DNA of 64,000 bases from Chryseobacterium cheonjiense (GCF_012927265.1 NZ_JABBGF010000001.1:370502-434501), one strand, 5' to 3'. Numbered from the stretch's first letter, positions 44,621 through 53,664 are shown. The notes: a model not told the origin generated them from the letters alone. Translations and numbers: made by a program.

Positions 44621-44890
44621 TTAGTTATATAAAGAATTATTCGGAATAATATTCATGTTTTCGGCCAGCTGACTAATGTTGCTTTCAGTCTTAAACTGAT
44701 AAAGTATCGTGCCCACACTCAGCGCTAAAGCGCAGCCGGCAGTAATTCCGTACGTCCATAGCTGACGAATGGAGGGCTCATTCTTTTTCCGGCTTTCAAT
44801 CACGGCTAAAATATTTTCATACACTGCATCAGAAACTTCCGTTTTCTGAATGGATGAAAGGAGATCGAGATTATTTTGTGAGTGTTTCAT
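44621..44890 (-). CDS. small membrane protein, candidate anti-sigma factor
   Basis: This 89-residue protein has a soluble N-terminal half (HSQNNLDLLSSIQKTEVSDAVYENILAVIESRKK) and one membrane helix at about 45-64 (LWTYGITAGCALALSVGTIL). It starts 20 bp after the ECF sigma gene and precedes the Spy-like gene, the position of CnrY. It shows no zinc-type anti-sigma HxxxCxxC. The anti-sigma role is inferred from position and topology only. Confidence 0.65.
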   Translation of the reverse strand: MKHSQNNLDLLSSIQKTEVSDAVYENILAVIESRKKNEPSIRQLWTYGITAGCALALSVGTILYQFKTESNISQLAENMNIIPNNSLYN

Positions 44891-44909
44891 ATTCAGTTAG
44901 ACGACAATT

Positions 44910-45455
44910 TTAATAATTTCCTTTGGTTCTGATATTATTTTTTGCTCTCTGAAGCAGAGATTCTACTGCTTTCGGCGATAAATCCATAATTTCAGCGGTT
45001 TCTGAAACTGACTTTTCTTCTATTTTGGTAAGGATGATAACGGTCTTTTGCTTCTCATTAAGGGTATTTATAATCCCGAAAAGTTCCTGTAACGACTCTT
45101 TATGTTCCATCAGAACTCCCGGATGATCAAAATTTACCAGTTCACCTTTTGGAAGGTCAGGTTTTTCATCCCACAATGACGTTATGAAGCCAAAACGCTT
45201 CTTTGCTTTTTTAGCCTTAATAAAATCCAGACACTTATGAATAGTGATTTTATAGATCCATGTTGAAACTTTTGATTTGTTTTGAAAGGTGTCCAGTTTG
45301 TCATAAACACTTAGAAAAACATCCTGCGTAATTTCTTCCGCGTCTTCAATGTTCTGCACATACTGTAATGCAAGATTGTAGACGAGGTTTTTATTAGATT
45401 GATATATTTTTTCAAAAGTCAACTTGTGCAATAATTCCTGATTTATTAATTGCAA
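44910..45455 (-). CDS. ECF-type RNA polymerase sigma factor
   Basis: This 181-residue sigma70 factor has region 2 (NLVYNLALQYVQNIEDAEEITQDVFLSVYDKL) and region 4 (LNEKQKTVIILTKIEEKSVSETAEIMDLSPKAVESLLQRAK). It is the first gene of the operon that contains the anti-sigma candidate, Spy-like protein, MbnP and MbnH. ECF factors of the CnrH type autoregulate such operons. No promoter was recognised upstream. Confidence 0.9.
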   Translation of the reverse strand: MQLINQELLHKLTFEKIYQSNKNLVYNLALQYVQNIEDAEEITQDVFLSVYDKLDTFQNKSKVSTWIYKITIHKCLDFIKAKKAKKRFGFITSLWDEKPDLPKGELVNFDHPGVLMEHKESLQELFGIINTLNEKQKTVIILTKIEEKSVSETAEIMDLSPKAVESLLQRAKNNIRTKGNY

Positions 45456-45550
45456 ATTTGAAAATAATTTCTTAAAAAACGAATTTTTATATTGAATTTT
45501 TAATAAAATAATTTGTTTGTTGATTTATTTTAAAAAAAATATAATTAAAA

Positions 45551-45578
45551 AAAGCCGGTACATTTCTGTATCGGCTTT
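45551..45578 (-). terminator. terminator of the DUF4136 gene
   Basis: AAAGCCGGTA / TATCGGCTTT form a 10-bp stem with one mispair. It lies 25 bases beyond the minus-strand stop, in the short gap before the sigma gene's upstream region, with A runs before it on the plus strand. Confidence 0.7.
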
Positions 45579-45602
45579 CATATATAATGATTAATTTAAA
45601 TC

Positions 45603-46133
45603 TTATTTTCTCTGCGGCGGATAATTCTTCATGATTTCCCCCATAATCTCAGGAATTTGTTTTTGCTTTGCTTGCGGACGGTCTACCGAAATTCCGCTTC
45701 CGATTCCCTGCCAAACCAGTTTGTTGGTTCTTGCATCTACCATGTCTACAATAATGGCTCCTTCATTATAATTGCTGGTCCACGTTCTGTTCATACCGAT
45801 TCCCCATCCGAAGGGTCCGCCCCATCCCCAGGCTCCGTAAGGGGAACTGGTGGTAATGTCCGTGATTTTCTTATGATTGGCTTTCACATTGATGATCACA
45901 TCAGGATTTTCTCCCGACTGAAGACCTTTCATCTGAAGCTGTTTCGATAGTTCGTTCAATACTCTGTCTTTGTCGATGTCATTCAATTTCAGATCATCAA
46001 TTCTGAGTTTATACGTTTTGTAGGTAGTAAAGTTTGCAGTATCTGCATAATCAGAACGTACATTAAAAGGACTGCAGGATGTTAAACCCATCGTAGCCGC
46101 GGCTAACAAAATAAAAATATATTTTTTGCTCAT
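45603..46133 (-). CDS. DUF4136-family lipoprotein
   Basis: The start at 46133 gives a lipoprotein signal (LLAAATMGLTSCSPF, Cys20), and 176 residues total. DUF4136 features are ANFTTYKTYKL, LNELSKQLQMKGLQSGENPDVIINV and IIVDMVDARTNKLVWQGIGSG. A glycine/tryptophan-rich stretch (GAWGWGGPFGWGIG) occurs in the middle, as often in the family. Function unknown; probably outer-membrane or periplasmic. Confidence 0.87.
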   Translation of the reverse strand: MSKKYIFILLAAATMGLTSCSPFNVRSDYADTANFTTYKTYKLRIDDLKLNDIDKDRVLNELSKQLQMKGLQSGENPDVIINVKANHKKITDITTSSPYGAWGWGGPFGWGIGMNRTWTSNYNEGAIIVDMVDARTNKLVWQGIGSGISVDRPQAKQKQIPEIMGEIMKNYPPQRK

Positions 46134-46179
46134 ATTTTTAATATTTAGTCTATTGTAATCGCGAATCAGTGATTTCATT

Positions 46180-46365
<186 letters not shown>

Positions 46366-46389
46366 TTAAATCGCTAAGTCAAAAAACTT

Positions 46390-46397
46390 TATATTTG
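46390..46397 (+). promoter_or_regulatory. -7 promoter element upstream of the HExxH gene
   Basis: TATATTTG fits TAnnTTTG. It lies only 5 bases before the ATG at 46403, so the transcript would be nearly leaderless. Confidence 0.5.
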
Positions 46398-46402
46398 TTA
46401 TC

Positions 46403-46729
46403 ATGATAATTGTATGCCAGAAACCTTTAAAAATATTAAAAATCAGCGGCATTACGCTTTTTCCCTTTATCTTCATAAGGAACTCCGAAGATAAGAAAAA
46501 TAAAATATTGATTAATCATGAAAAAATCCATTTAAGACAGCAAATGGAAATGTTAGTGATTTTCTTTTATATTTTTTATGTAATCGAATACTATTATTGG
46601 TTATTGAAAATAAAAAATCCTTATCAGGCCTATAGAAGAATTTCTTTTGAAAGAGAAGCTTACGCCAACGAGCATGATCTTAATTATCTCAAAAAAAGAA
46701 AATTCTGGAGCTTTAAAAAATATCTTTAA
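46403..46729 (+). CDS. small putative membrane-bound zinc protease-like protein
   Basis: This 108-residue protein has an HExxH-type zinc motif, His39-Glu-Lys-Ile-His43 in LINHEKIHLRQQMEML. A hydrophobic helix (about 49-67) follows, and then an acidic REAYANE segment (residues 84-90) that could supply the third metal ligand, as in gluzincins. No known family was assigned. Activity is inferred from the motif and unproven; the small size is unusual for a peptidase. Confidence 0.65.
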   Translation: MIIVCQKPLKILKISGITLFPFIFIRNSEDKKNKILINHEKIHLRQQMEMLVIFFYIFYVIEYYYWLLKIKNPYQAYRRISFEREAYANEHDLNYLKKRKFWSFKKYL

Positions 46730-46836
46730 ATTACTGTAACATTCGGAGAAGAGGCAAAATTTAAAGAATTTTAACGGGGTGGTTACATATATCATAAATT
46801 TCGGTGAAGGAATCTAACTAAAAAATTTAAAAGCAG

Positions 46837-46844
46837 TACTTTTG
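46837..46844 (+). promoter_or_regulatory. -7 promoter element of the ACC deaminase-like gene
   Basis: TACTTTTG fits TAnnTTTG, 24 bases before the ATG at 46868. Confidence 0.5.
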
Positions 46845-46867
46845 TACAATCATATTTCAGGCTAAAA

Positions 46868-47776
46868 ATGGTATTACAGCTTCCCGCAGAAAAGATCCCG
46901 ATTCAGGAAATTCCCATTGATAAAAAAATAAGGCTTTTCATCAAAAGAGAAGACCTCATCCATCCGCAGATTTCAGGAAATAAATATTGGAAACTGTTTT
47001 TTAATATTAATAAGTATTTAGCCGAAAAACCTGAAAAACCGTATGTAATTACTTTTGGAGGAGCTTTTTCCAATCATATTGCGGCAGTTTCCGCGGTAGG
47101 AAGTCTGGCCGGCATTCCAACTCTGGGTATGATCAGGGGAGAAGAGCTTAAAGACAAATGGCTTCAGAATCCCACTTTACTTTTTGCTAAAAAGAACGGG
47201 ATGAATCTCCAGTTTGTCAGCCGCGAAGAATACCGTCACAAGGAAAAACTTACCGAATTCTTAAAGACTGAATTTCCTCATGCCCTTGTTGTGCCCGAAG
47301 GCGGAACCAATGAAGAAGCAGTAGAAGGGATAAAAATGATGCTCAATGACGATACAAAAGATTTTGATTATCTTTGCACCGCAGTAGGAACCGGAGGAAC
47401 TATTTCAGGAATCTCAAAATTTTGTGAAGAAAATCAGAAGGTTATCGGTTTTAAGGCTGTGAGGGATAATTCATTAGAAGATAGCATATCAAAATTAACC
47501 AGAAGGAGAAATTTTGATCTAATAGATTCTTCCTTTGGAGGATATGGTAAAATAAATGATGAGAATATCCGTTTTATCAATGATTTTAAACTGAACTACG
47601 GAATTCCGCTGGAACCGATCTATACAGGAAAAATGATGCAGAAGATTTTCGAGTTGATCGAAGAAGGGTATTTTCCTGAGAACAGTAAAGTTTTGTGCTT
47701 CCACACCGGTGGATTACAGGGGATTGAAGGCGCAAATGTATTGCTGGAAAAACAGAATAGAAATTTAATTATATAA
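46868..47776 (+). CDS. ACC deaminase / D-cysteine desulfhydrase family PLP enzyme
   Basis: This 302-residue tryptophan-synthase-beta-like PLP enzyme (fold type II) has the cofactor Lys39 in ISGNKYWKL and the phosphate-binding AVGTGGTISG. FGGAFSNHIAAVSAVG and VVPEGGTNEEAVEG are conserved. D-cysteine desulfhydrase and ACC deaminase cannot be told apart by eye; the shorter Bacteroidota forms are usually annotated as family members only. Monocistronic. Confidence 0.87.
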   Translation: MVLQLPAEKIPIQEIPIDKKIRLFIKREDLIHPQISGNKYWKLFFNINKYLAEKPEKPYVITFGGAFSNHIAAVSAVGSLAGIPTLGMIRGEELKDKWLQNPTLLFAKKNGMNLQFVSREEYRHKEKLTEFLKTEFPHALVVPEGGTNEEAVEGIKMMLNDDTKDFDYLCTAVGTGGTISGISKFCEENQKVIGFKAVRDNSLEDSISKLTRRRNFDLIDSSFGGYGKINDENIRFINDFKLNYGIPLEPIYTGKMMQKIFELIEEGYFPENSKVLCFHTGGLQGIEGANVLLEKQNRNLII

Positions 47777-47840
47777 GTAAATTGAAAACATGAAACATTA
47801 AGTGTTCCATCTTTCATTTTAAAACAATAAAAATTATAAG

Positions 47841-48899
47841 ATGAAAAGACTTTTCTTACTTGTAAGCCTTTTAGTTTTATCAAAATTCTCGGCTCAGACC
47901 TGGGCAACTGAAGATCAATACATCCAGAAATTTGCCAAATACGCTGTAGAAGAAATGGAAAAATATAAAATTCCTGCTTCTATTACTCTCGCTCAGGGAC
48001 TCCTGGAAACGGGTGGCGGACAAAGCCGGCTGGCGCTGGAAGGCAAAAACCACTTCGGAATCAAATGTAAAGAAGACTGGACCGGAAAAACCATGAAGCA
48101 TACCGATGATGCTCCCAATGAATGTTTCCGGGTGTACGACGATCCCCGCCAGTCTTACGAAGACCATTCTATATTTTTATCAACAAGAAAATACTACGCC
48201 AATCTTTTTAACCTCGATATGAAAGATTATAAAGCGTGGGCGACCGGGCTTAAAAAAGCAGGATATGCCACCAATCCGCGCTATGCTTCCATACTGATCG
48301 GTAAAATTGAAAGATACAGATTATACGAATTCGATAATACCAGTTCTAAAGAAGTACTGTACGCAGTATTGAAAATGTATCCGAATCTTAAGGACGACAG
48401 AACTTTCATGGCACAGCTGGAGACGGAAAAATATACCAAAAAAGTAAAAGATCCCGTAACGGTTGAAGTACCCTACAAGCAAACTTCTTACGCGCAGCAG
48501 CAGAAAAGAGTGGAAAGAATCAAAACCAAAGCGGAGGTGCTTAATTCTATTCTTATTAAAAGCCATCCAAACGACGGGTTGAAATATATTGTCATTCCTG
48601 AAGATACCAGTGTAGAATATATTGCTAAAAAATTTAAAATAAGCGAGAGCAAACTTATTAAATGGAATGAGCTGGAAGGCGAGGTTTTACACAAAAACGA
48701 CATCGTCTTCCTCGAATCTAAAAACTCTGACGGTAATACCGCAACTTATAATGCCGAAGCCGGGGAAGATATGCATGACATTGCCCAAAAATTCGGTATT
48801 AAATTAAATAAATTGTACGCTAAAAACAGAATGGATGAAGGGCAGAAGCCTTCCGCCGGACAATTGATTTATTTAATTGATAAAAAACCCAGAAACTAA
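47841..48899 (+). CDS. peptidoglycan hydrolase: glucosaminidase plus LysM
   Basis: This 352-residue exported protein has a signal peptide (VLSKFSAQ). An N-terminal glucosaminidase domain (about 25-165) has the catalytic Glu56 in LAQGLLETGGGQSRLALEGKNHFGIK. Two LysM-like segments follow, at about 245-290 (IVIPEDTSVEYIAKKFKIS) and 305-348 (NAEAGEDMHDIAQKFGIK). It cuts the glycan strands of peptidoglycan, probably in cell separation. Confidence 0.9.
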   Translation: MKRLFLLVSLLVLSKFSAQTWATEDQYIQKFAKYAVEEMEKYKIPASITLAQGLLETGGGQSRLALEGKNHFGIKCKEDWTGKTMKHTDDAPNECFRVYDDPRQSYEDHSIFLSTRKYYANLFNLDMKDYKAWATGLKKAGYATNPRYASILIGKIERYRLYEFDNTSSKEVLYAVLKMYPNLKDDRTFMAQLETEKYTKKVKDPVTVEVPYKQTSYAQQQKRVERIKTKAEVLNSILIKSHPNDGLKYIVIPEDTSVEYIAKKFKISESKLIKWNELEGEVLHKNDIVFLESKNSDGNTATYNAEAGEDMHDIAQKFGIKLNKLYAKNRMDEGQKPSAGQLIYLIDKKPRN

Positions 48900-48902
48900 T
48901 CG

Positions 48903-48968
48903 TTGACGGTTGATAGTTGTTGGTTGATTGTTAAACTGGCAACTATCAACTGGCAGCCAACAACTATA
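48903..48968. repeat. foldback repeat upstream of hemL
   Basis: GTTGATAGTTGTTGG and CAACTATCAAC...CCAACAACTAT are inverted with a short spacer, directly before the hemL start codon. The low-complexity GTTG/CAAC pattern suggests an intergenic repeat. Confidence 0.5.
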
Positions 48969-48969
48969 T

Positions 48970-50253
48970 ATGAAATACCAAAGAAGTTCAGCTTTATTTG
49001 ATGAAGCGTACCAATACATTCCGGGAGGGGTAAACTCTCCGGTTCGTGCATTCAAATCTGTAGGAGGAGTGCCTATTTTTATGAAATCTGCTAAAGGGGC
49101 CTATCTTACCGATGCCGACGACAATACCTATATTGATTATATCAATTCCTGGGGACCGGCTATTTTAGGCCATACGCATCCGGAAGTTTTAGAGGAATTA
49201 AAAATACAAGCAGAGAAAGGATTCTCTTTCGGGGCACCCACAGAACTGGAGACCGAAATTGCAAAATTCATCGTGGAAAATGTTCCGAATATCGACCAGA
49301 TCAGAATGGTTTCTTCGGGGACGGAAGCATGCATGAGCGCCGTAAGACTCGCCCGAGGTTTTACGGGTAGAGATAAAATTGTAAAATTTGAAGGCTGTTA
49401 TCACGGACATTCAGATTCATTTTTAATAAAAGCGGGCAGTGGTGCTGCCACCTTCGGAAACCCAAATTCTCCGGGTGTAACGGCGGGTACTGCAAAAGAT
49501 ACTTTGCTGGCAAGATATAATGATTTTGAGCAGGTAGAAGATCTTTTCAGACATAATCCGGGTGAAATTGCAGCGGTAATTATTGAGCCTGTAGCCGGAA
49601 ATATGGGCTGTGTGCTTCCTGAAAATGAATTTCTTCAGAAGCTGAGAACCATCTGTGATGAAAACGGAGCTTTATTAATTTTTGATGAGGTAATGACAGG
49701 TTTCAGGCTTGCTTTCGGGGGCGCTCAGGAACTTTTTAATGTAAAAGCAGATTTAGTAACATACGGAAAAGTAATCGGAGGTGGCCTTCCGGTAGGAGCG
49801 TTTGCAGGAAGAAACGAAATCATGGATCACCTGGCCCCGAAAGGAGGAGTTTATCAGGCAGGAACATTGAGCGGAAATCCTTTAGCCATGCGAGCCGGAT
49901 TGAAAACCCTTCAGTTAATTAAAAATGATCCTGAGTTTTTCAGCAGATTGGCAAAAACAACCGAAAACTTAGATTTTGAAATCGGAAAAATTTTAAATGA
50001 AAAAGGAATTGCTCATAAAATTAACCGTAAAGGATCGATGATGTCTGTATTTTTCCACACCAACCGGGTGTCTAATTTTGATGAAGCTCAGGAAGCCAAT
50101 CATGCATTGTTTAATAATTTCTTCCATCAGATGCTCACCAACGGAATTTATCTTCCGCCAAGCGGTTACGAAACCTATTTCATCAGTGACGCCATTAAAG
50201 ATAAAGAAATTGATATGACGCTGGAATCCGTAAGAAAATTTGAGTATTCTTAA
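48970..50253 (+). CDS. hemL: glutamate-1-semialdehyde 2,1-aminomutase
   Basis: This PLP enzyme of the C5 heme pathway converts glutamate-1-semialdehyde to 5-aminolevulinate. The 427-residue protein has the cofactor Lys267 in [40 protein letters not shown] and [10 protein letters not shown]. The ATG at 48970 opens the conserved [11 protein letters not shown]-terminus; a longer version from 48928 would run through the foldback repeat. Heme made here could also feed the di-heme peroxidase and phytochrome pathways. Confidence 0.93.
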   Translation: MKYQRSSALFDEAYQYIPGGVNSPVRAFKSVGGVPIFMKSAKGAYLTDADDNTYIDYINSWGPAILGHTHPEVLEELKIQAEKGFSFGAPTELETEIAKFIVENVPNIDQIRMVSSGTEACMSAVRLARGFTGRDKIVKFEGCYHGHSDSFLIKAGSGAATFGNPNSPGVTAGTAKDTLLARYNDFEQVEDLFRHNPGEIAAVIIEPVAGNMGCVLPENEFLQKLRTICDENGALLIFDEVMTGFRLAFGGAQELFNVKADLVTYGKVIGGGLPVGAFAGRNEIMDHLAPKGGVYQAGTLSGNPLAMRAGLKTLQLIKNDPEFFSRLAKTTENLDFEIGKILNEKGIAHKINRKGSMMSVFFHTNRVSNFDEAQEANHALFNNFFHQMLTNGIYLPPSGYETYFISDAIKDKEIDMTLESVRKFEYS

Positions 50254-50412
50254 ATTATAAAATGTAAAAAGGTGAAGTAAATACTTCATCTTTTTTATTT
50301 TAGCATATCTTAGTTATATTGGCCAAAGATCTTACTATATCAATACTTCTAATCATATTTCTTTTTTAATACCTCTCTGTTAAAGTATTGTATGGATTCC
50401 GATAGGTTACTG

Positions 50413-51015
50413 AACGTATATTTTGACGTCCGGAACGTCACGGTTGGGGATAATCACCACTGCGAAGAGGTATCTTACGTATCCGGATGGATAAATGATA
50501 GATCCGGATAGGTGTATTACGGATGCAACGGGTGCAGAACCTCACTGATGAGGTGTGCTATGGGTTTCTATACGTCATTCAACGTATATTTTGCCGTGCG
50601 GAACGTCACCGTCTGGGTTCATCACCGCAGCGAAGTGGTATTTTACGTCTCGAGAGGGGTAAATCATAGGTTCGGATAGGTGTATTACGGATGCAACGGG
50701 GTGCAAAACCTCACTGATGAGGTGTGCTATGGGTTTCTATATGTCATTCAACGTGTATTTTACCGTCCGAAACGTCACCGTCTGGGTTCATCACCGCAGC
50801 GAAGTGGTGTTTTACGTCTCCAGAGTGGTAAATCATAGGTTCGGATCGTTGTTTTAAAGGTCTGTTGGGGTTTAAGGCGTCTAAGCCGACGTTCTTAACG
50901 GATTCCGAGAGGTTAATCTACCTATATTTTGACGTTGGAAACGTTCCTTCTGGAGTTTCTTATCTCTTGAGCCGGTTGTTTCACGTATTCTGAAGAGGTT
51001 TTGAAAGGGTATTCA
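50413..51015. repeat. non-coding tandem repeats with a unit of about 169 bp
   Basis: This is part of an 820-bp stretch between hemL and the next gene with no credible reading frame. Units start with AACGTATATTTTG at 50413 and 50581, AACGTGTATTTTA at 50750 and a degenerate CCTATATTTTGACG near 50919 (periods 168, 169 and 169). Each holds ACGTCACCGTCTGGGTTCATC-like and ATCACCGCAGCGAAGTGG blocks; the first two also hold the hairpin ACCTCACTGATGAGGT. The second and third copies match in their first half, the first and second in their second half. GC is clearly higher than in ordinary spacers here. Confidence 0.8.
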
Positions 51016-51050
51016 AAGCAGCGGCACCGGAAAATCCGGTGCCGCTGCTT
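51016..51050 (-). terminator. terminator of the beta-helix lipoprotein gene
   Basis: A perfect 16-bp GC-rich stem (AAGCAGCGGCACCGGA, AAA loop, and its complement) lies just past the minus-strand stop codon. It also forms the right edge of the tandem array. Confidence 0.85.
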
Positions 51051-51073
51051 GTTATCATTTAATTTAATTTAAT

Positions 51074-52234
51074 TTACTGTAAAGTAGACCATCCGGTTGC
51101 CCAAGTTGGATTTCCCAGCTTGTTTCCAGCGCCCGTAGCATCTGATTTTTCGGTGTAGGTAGATGGCAGAATGGTTACGGCTGAACCGTCGGTTGCCTTG
51201 GCTGTCATCTTATTGGTAACATTGGTATCAAAAAATACATCTTTTATTTTGCTTTGACCGTTGATATAGGTTACTGTAGAATTACTTTCAAGACTGAAAC
51301 CGTCTGTCCAGTTAGAAAGGACTACATTTTCAAAATTAGCATACGTTCCCGAATACAGTCTTATAGCCTGTGATTCTCCGGAAGTTCCGCCAAGAAGGGT
51401 AACATTTTTAAGGGTTGGGTTGGATCTCGGTGAAGCATCGGCATTTGCATTGTTGATTCCTTTAATCCCGGTATTTCCGGTACCGCTGGTTCTTCTTTTC
51501 GTAAACATATTAGTGGCTGTCCCAATCCATCCGTCTGTCCATACAAAAGCATCATCTGCATTGCTTATGGAAACAATATTGGAAATATTTACCGTTCCGC
51601 CATACATCTGGATGCCGTCTTCTGCACCGTTTACCACAGCGATATTTTCTACTTTGGTATCACTTCCCACTCCATAGAATGACAGACCGTTGAAATTTTT
51701 ATCAGTCGCAAAATTAATCCCTGCATTTTCAATTCTTACATAGGTTAATGAACCTGAATTATCAGAAGCTGAAGTTCCTCCGTAGGCTGCATTTCCGACT
51801 TCGGAAGTAGCTGTTGTGCCGGTATTGATGGGTGCTTTACCGCATATCATAACTCCGCCCCAGCTTCCCGCAGTGGCAGCAGATGAATTAAACGTTACGG
51901 GCGAGGCCGGTGTTCCGTTGGCATAGATCTGGCCGCCCTGTTCTACCAAAAGGTAAGATTCTGCACCGGCTGTTGCTACAATTCTTGTTCCAGCCGGAAT
52001 AACAAGCTTCCCGCCGGATTTCACCCGCACTGCACCGTTGAGCACATATACTTTTGTCGCGTCAAGCGTTACCACCTGTCCATTAGTAACTTCTCCTTTG
52101 AAATTAGCAGGATCCTGTGCAATTCCTACAACTGCAATAGTAGCTGTATCTTCATCTTCCGAACATGAATGTAAGACAAAAGGAGTGCTTATAATGACAG
52201 CTGCAATGAAGAGCTTCAGATATTTTTTTCTCAT
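51074..52234 (-). CDS. surface lipoprotein with right-handed beta-helix repeats (copy 1)
   Basis: The start at 52234 gives a 386-residue lipoprotein (PFVLHSCSEDEDT, Cys24) with a CSEDED sequence after the Cys, resembling the Bacteroidota surface-export signal. The rest is a beta-helix of short repeats such as VYVLNGAVRVKSGGKLVIPAGTRI, ITYV/LTYVRIENAG, LSFYGVGSDTKVENIAVVNG and EDGIQMYGGTVNI. It is a clear paralogue of the protein at 52425-53639. Function unknown; because a TonB receptor lies nearby, substrate capture is a possible role. Confidence 0.8.
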   Translation of the reverse strand: MRKKYLKLFIAAVIISTPFVLHSCSEDEDTATIAVVGIAQDPANFKGEVTNGQVVTLDATKVYVLNGAVRVKSGGKLVIPAGTRIVATAGAESYLLVEQGGQIYANGTPASPVTFNSSAATAGSWGGVMICGKAPINTGTTATSEVGNAAYGGTSASDNSGSLTYVRIENAGINFATDKNFNGLSFYGVGSDTKVENIAVVNGAEDGIQMYGGTVNISNIVSISNADDAFVWTDGWIGTATNMFTKRRTSGTGNTGIKGINNANADASPRSNPTLKNVTLLGGTSGESQAIRLYSGTYANFENVVLSNWTDGFSLESNSTVTYINGQSKIKDVFFDTNVTNKMTAKATDGSAVTILPSTYTEKSDATGAGNKLGNPTWATGWSTLQ

Positions 52235-52363
52235 AATATTCACATTATTATGCTTAATAGAATTTTTAAATGCTGTTTTTGTTTCAAAAGACCAAATTAC
52301 CATTTTTTCATGTATTTTCCATAATTAAAGATGGGGTGAGTGTATTATTATTTGATGAAATGC

Positions 52364-52398
52364 AAAACGGCACCGGAAAAAAATTCCGATGCCGTTTT
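52364..52398 (-). terminator. terminator of the second beta-helix gene
   Basis: AAAACGGCACCGGA / TCCGATGCCGTTTT form a 14-bp stem with one wobble pair, followed by T's, directly after the minus-strand stop codon. It separates the two beta-helix genes. Confidence 0.8.
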
Positions 52399-52424
52399 TT
52401 AATTTGATATGAAGAAACTAATTA

Positions 52425-53639
52425 CTAATTCATAGCGTCTGTAACGTCGAAGCTTGAAAGACCAGTCCATCCTTTAGCCCAATCTGGTAAAGCTGTTCCG
52501 CTTCCTGCACCTGTAGCAGAAGTATTTTCAGTATACACTGAGCTGATATCTACGGCTGTACCGGCAGTGTTTTTAGCTTTAGATTTTGTAGCAACGTTTA
52601 CAAATCTTAAGTTTTTAAGATAAGAACCACCCTGGAACCACGTTAAGGTTCTGTCTGTTTCAAAATCAAGCCCTGTTGAAAAGTTTGCTAAAACGATATT
52701 GTCAAACTGTCCATTTGATCCGGCTCTTACTTTCATTCCCTGAGATTCAGAACCTGCAGTGTTTCCTAAGAAAGTTGCATTGTTAATTACTGGATTAGAA
52801 GCTCCGTTTCCGAAAGTAGTATTTGGGTTGGTATCCTGAGTATCTGCTTCAATACCTCTGTTTCCTGGTTCTGCAGCAGTTTGATAAGCTTTCATTCTTG
52901 CCGCATAGATATAATTTACAGTACCTCTGTATCCTTCTGTCCAGTCGAAAGAATCGTCACCAACACCAGTTACCACCACGTGATCAAGATTAACGTTTCC
53001 TCCGAAACACTCAACACCATCATCAGCACCTACAGTTACATATACATAAGAAATTGTAGTTCCGCTACCCACTCCGAAAAGAGAAAGTCCGTTGAATTCT
53101 TTTTCAGGATTATATTTGAATCCACTGTCTTTGATAACAAGATATTTAATAATACCTGAGTTATCACCAGTGTTTGTTCCTCCGTATGTTAAATCCCCTA
53201 ATTCAGAAGTTGATGTTCCTGATGAAGTTCTGTTGGTAGGCGCGTTTCCTAAGATTACGATACCTCCCCAGTGTCCTTGTTTGTGAGAAGTACCTTCGAA
53301 AACTACCGGGCTTGAAGCAGTACCGTTAACAAAGATTTTTCCTCCTCTGTCTACGATCAGGTAATTGGCACCTTCTGCTACAGTAATTCTTGTTCCTGCA
53401 GGAATGATAAGGCTTGCACCGTTCTCCACCATTACTTTACCGGTGATTGTGTATACTTTTGACGGATCTAGTGTTACGGTAGTTCCGGCAGCAATATTTC
53501 CTTTAAAGTTGCTTGGGTCGATTGTAGAGATTGTATCTGTTGAATCGTCGTCATCAGAATTGCTACAAGAAACGGAAACTGATGAGAATGCTCCAACTAG
53601 TGAAAAGAAAAGAGCTGCTTTTAAGATTGTTTTTTTCAT
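52425..53639 (-). CDS. surface lipoprotein with right-handed beta-helix repeats (copy 2)
   Basis: This 404-residue lipoprotein (SVSVSCSNSDDDD, Cys25) has an SDDDD surface-export-like signal. It carries the same beta-helix repeat set as its neighbour: VYTITGKVMVENGASLIIPAGTRI, IKYLVIKDSG, LSLFGVGSGTTISYVYVTVG and DDGVECFGGNVNLDHVVVTG. It starts 26 bp after the TonB receptor gene ends, so it is co-transcribed. This is the first downstream partner of the receptor, where a SusD would be in a sugar locus. Confidence 0.82.
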   Translation of the reverse strand: MKKTILKAALFFSLVGAFSSVSVSCSNSDDDDSTDTISTIDPSNFKGNIAAGTTVTLDPSKVYTITGKVMVENGASLIIPAGTRITVAEGANYLIVDRGGKIFVNGTASSPVVFEGTSHKQGHWGGIVILGNAPTNRTSSGTSTSELGDLTYGGTNTGDNSGIIKYLVIKDSGFKYNPEKEFNGLSLFGVGSGTTISYVYVTVGADDGVECFGGNVNLDHVVVTGVGDDSFDWTEGYRGTVNYIYAARMKAYQTAAEPGNRGIEADTQDTNPNTTFGNGASNPVINNATFLGNTAGSESQGMKVRAGSNGQFDNIVLANFSTGLDFETDRTLTWFQGGSYLKNLRFVNVATKSKAKNTAGTAVDISSVYTENTSATGAGSGTALPDWAKGWTGLSSFDVTDAMN

Positions 53640-53664
53640 AACTTTTTATAGATTTTTATTTTTA

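Noticed and set aside
50413..51015. CRISPR array
   Set aside because: The repeat unit is about 169 bp, is continuous with no unique spacers, and no cas genes are present.
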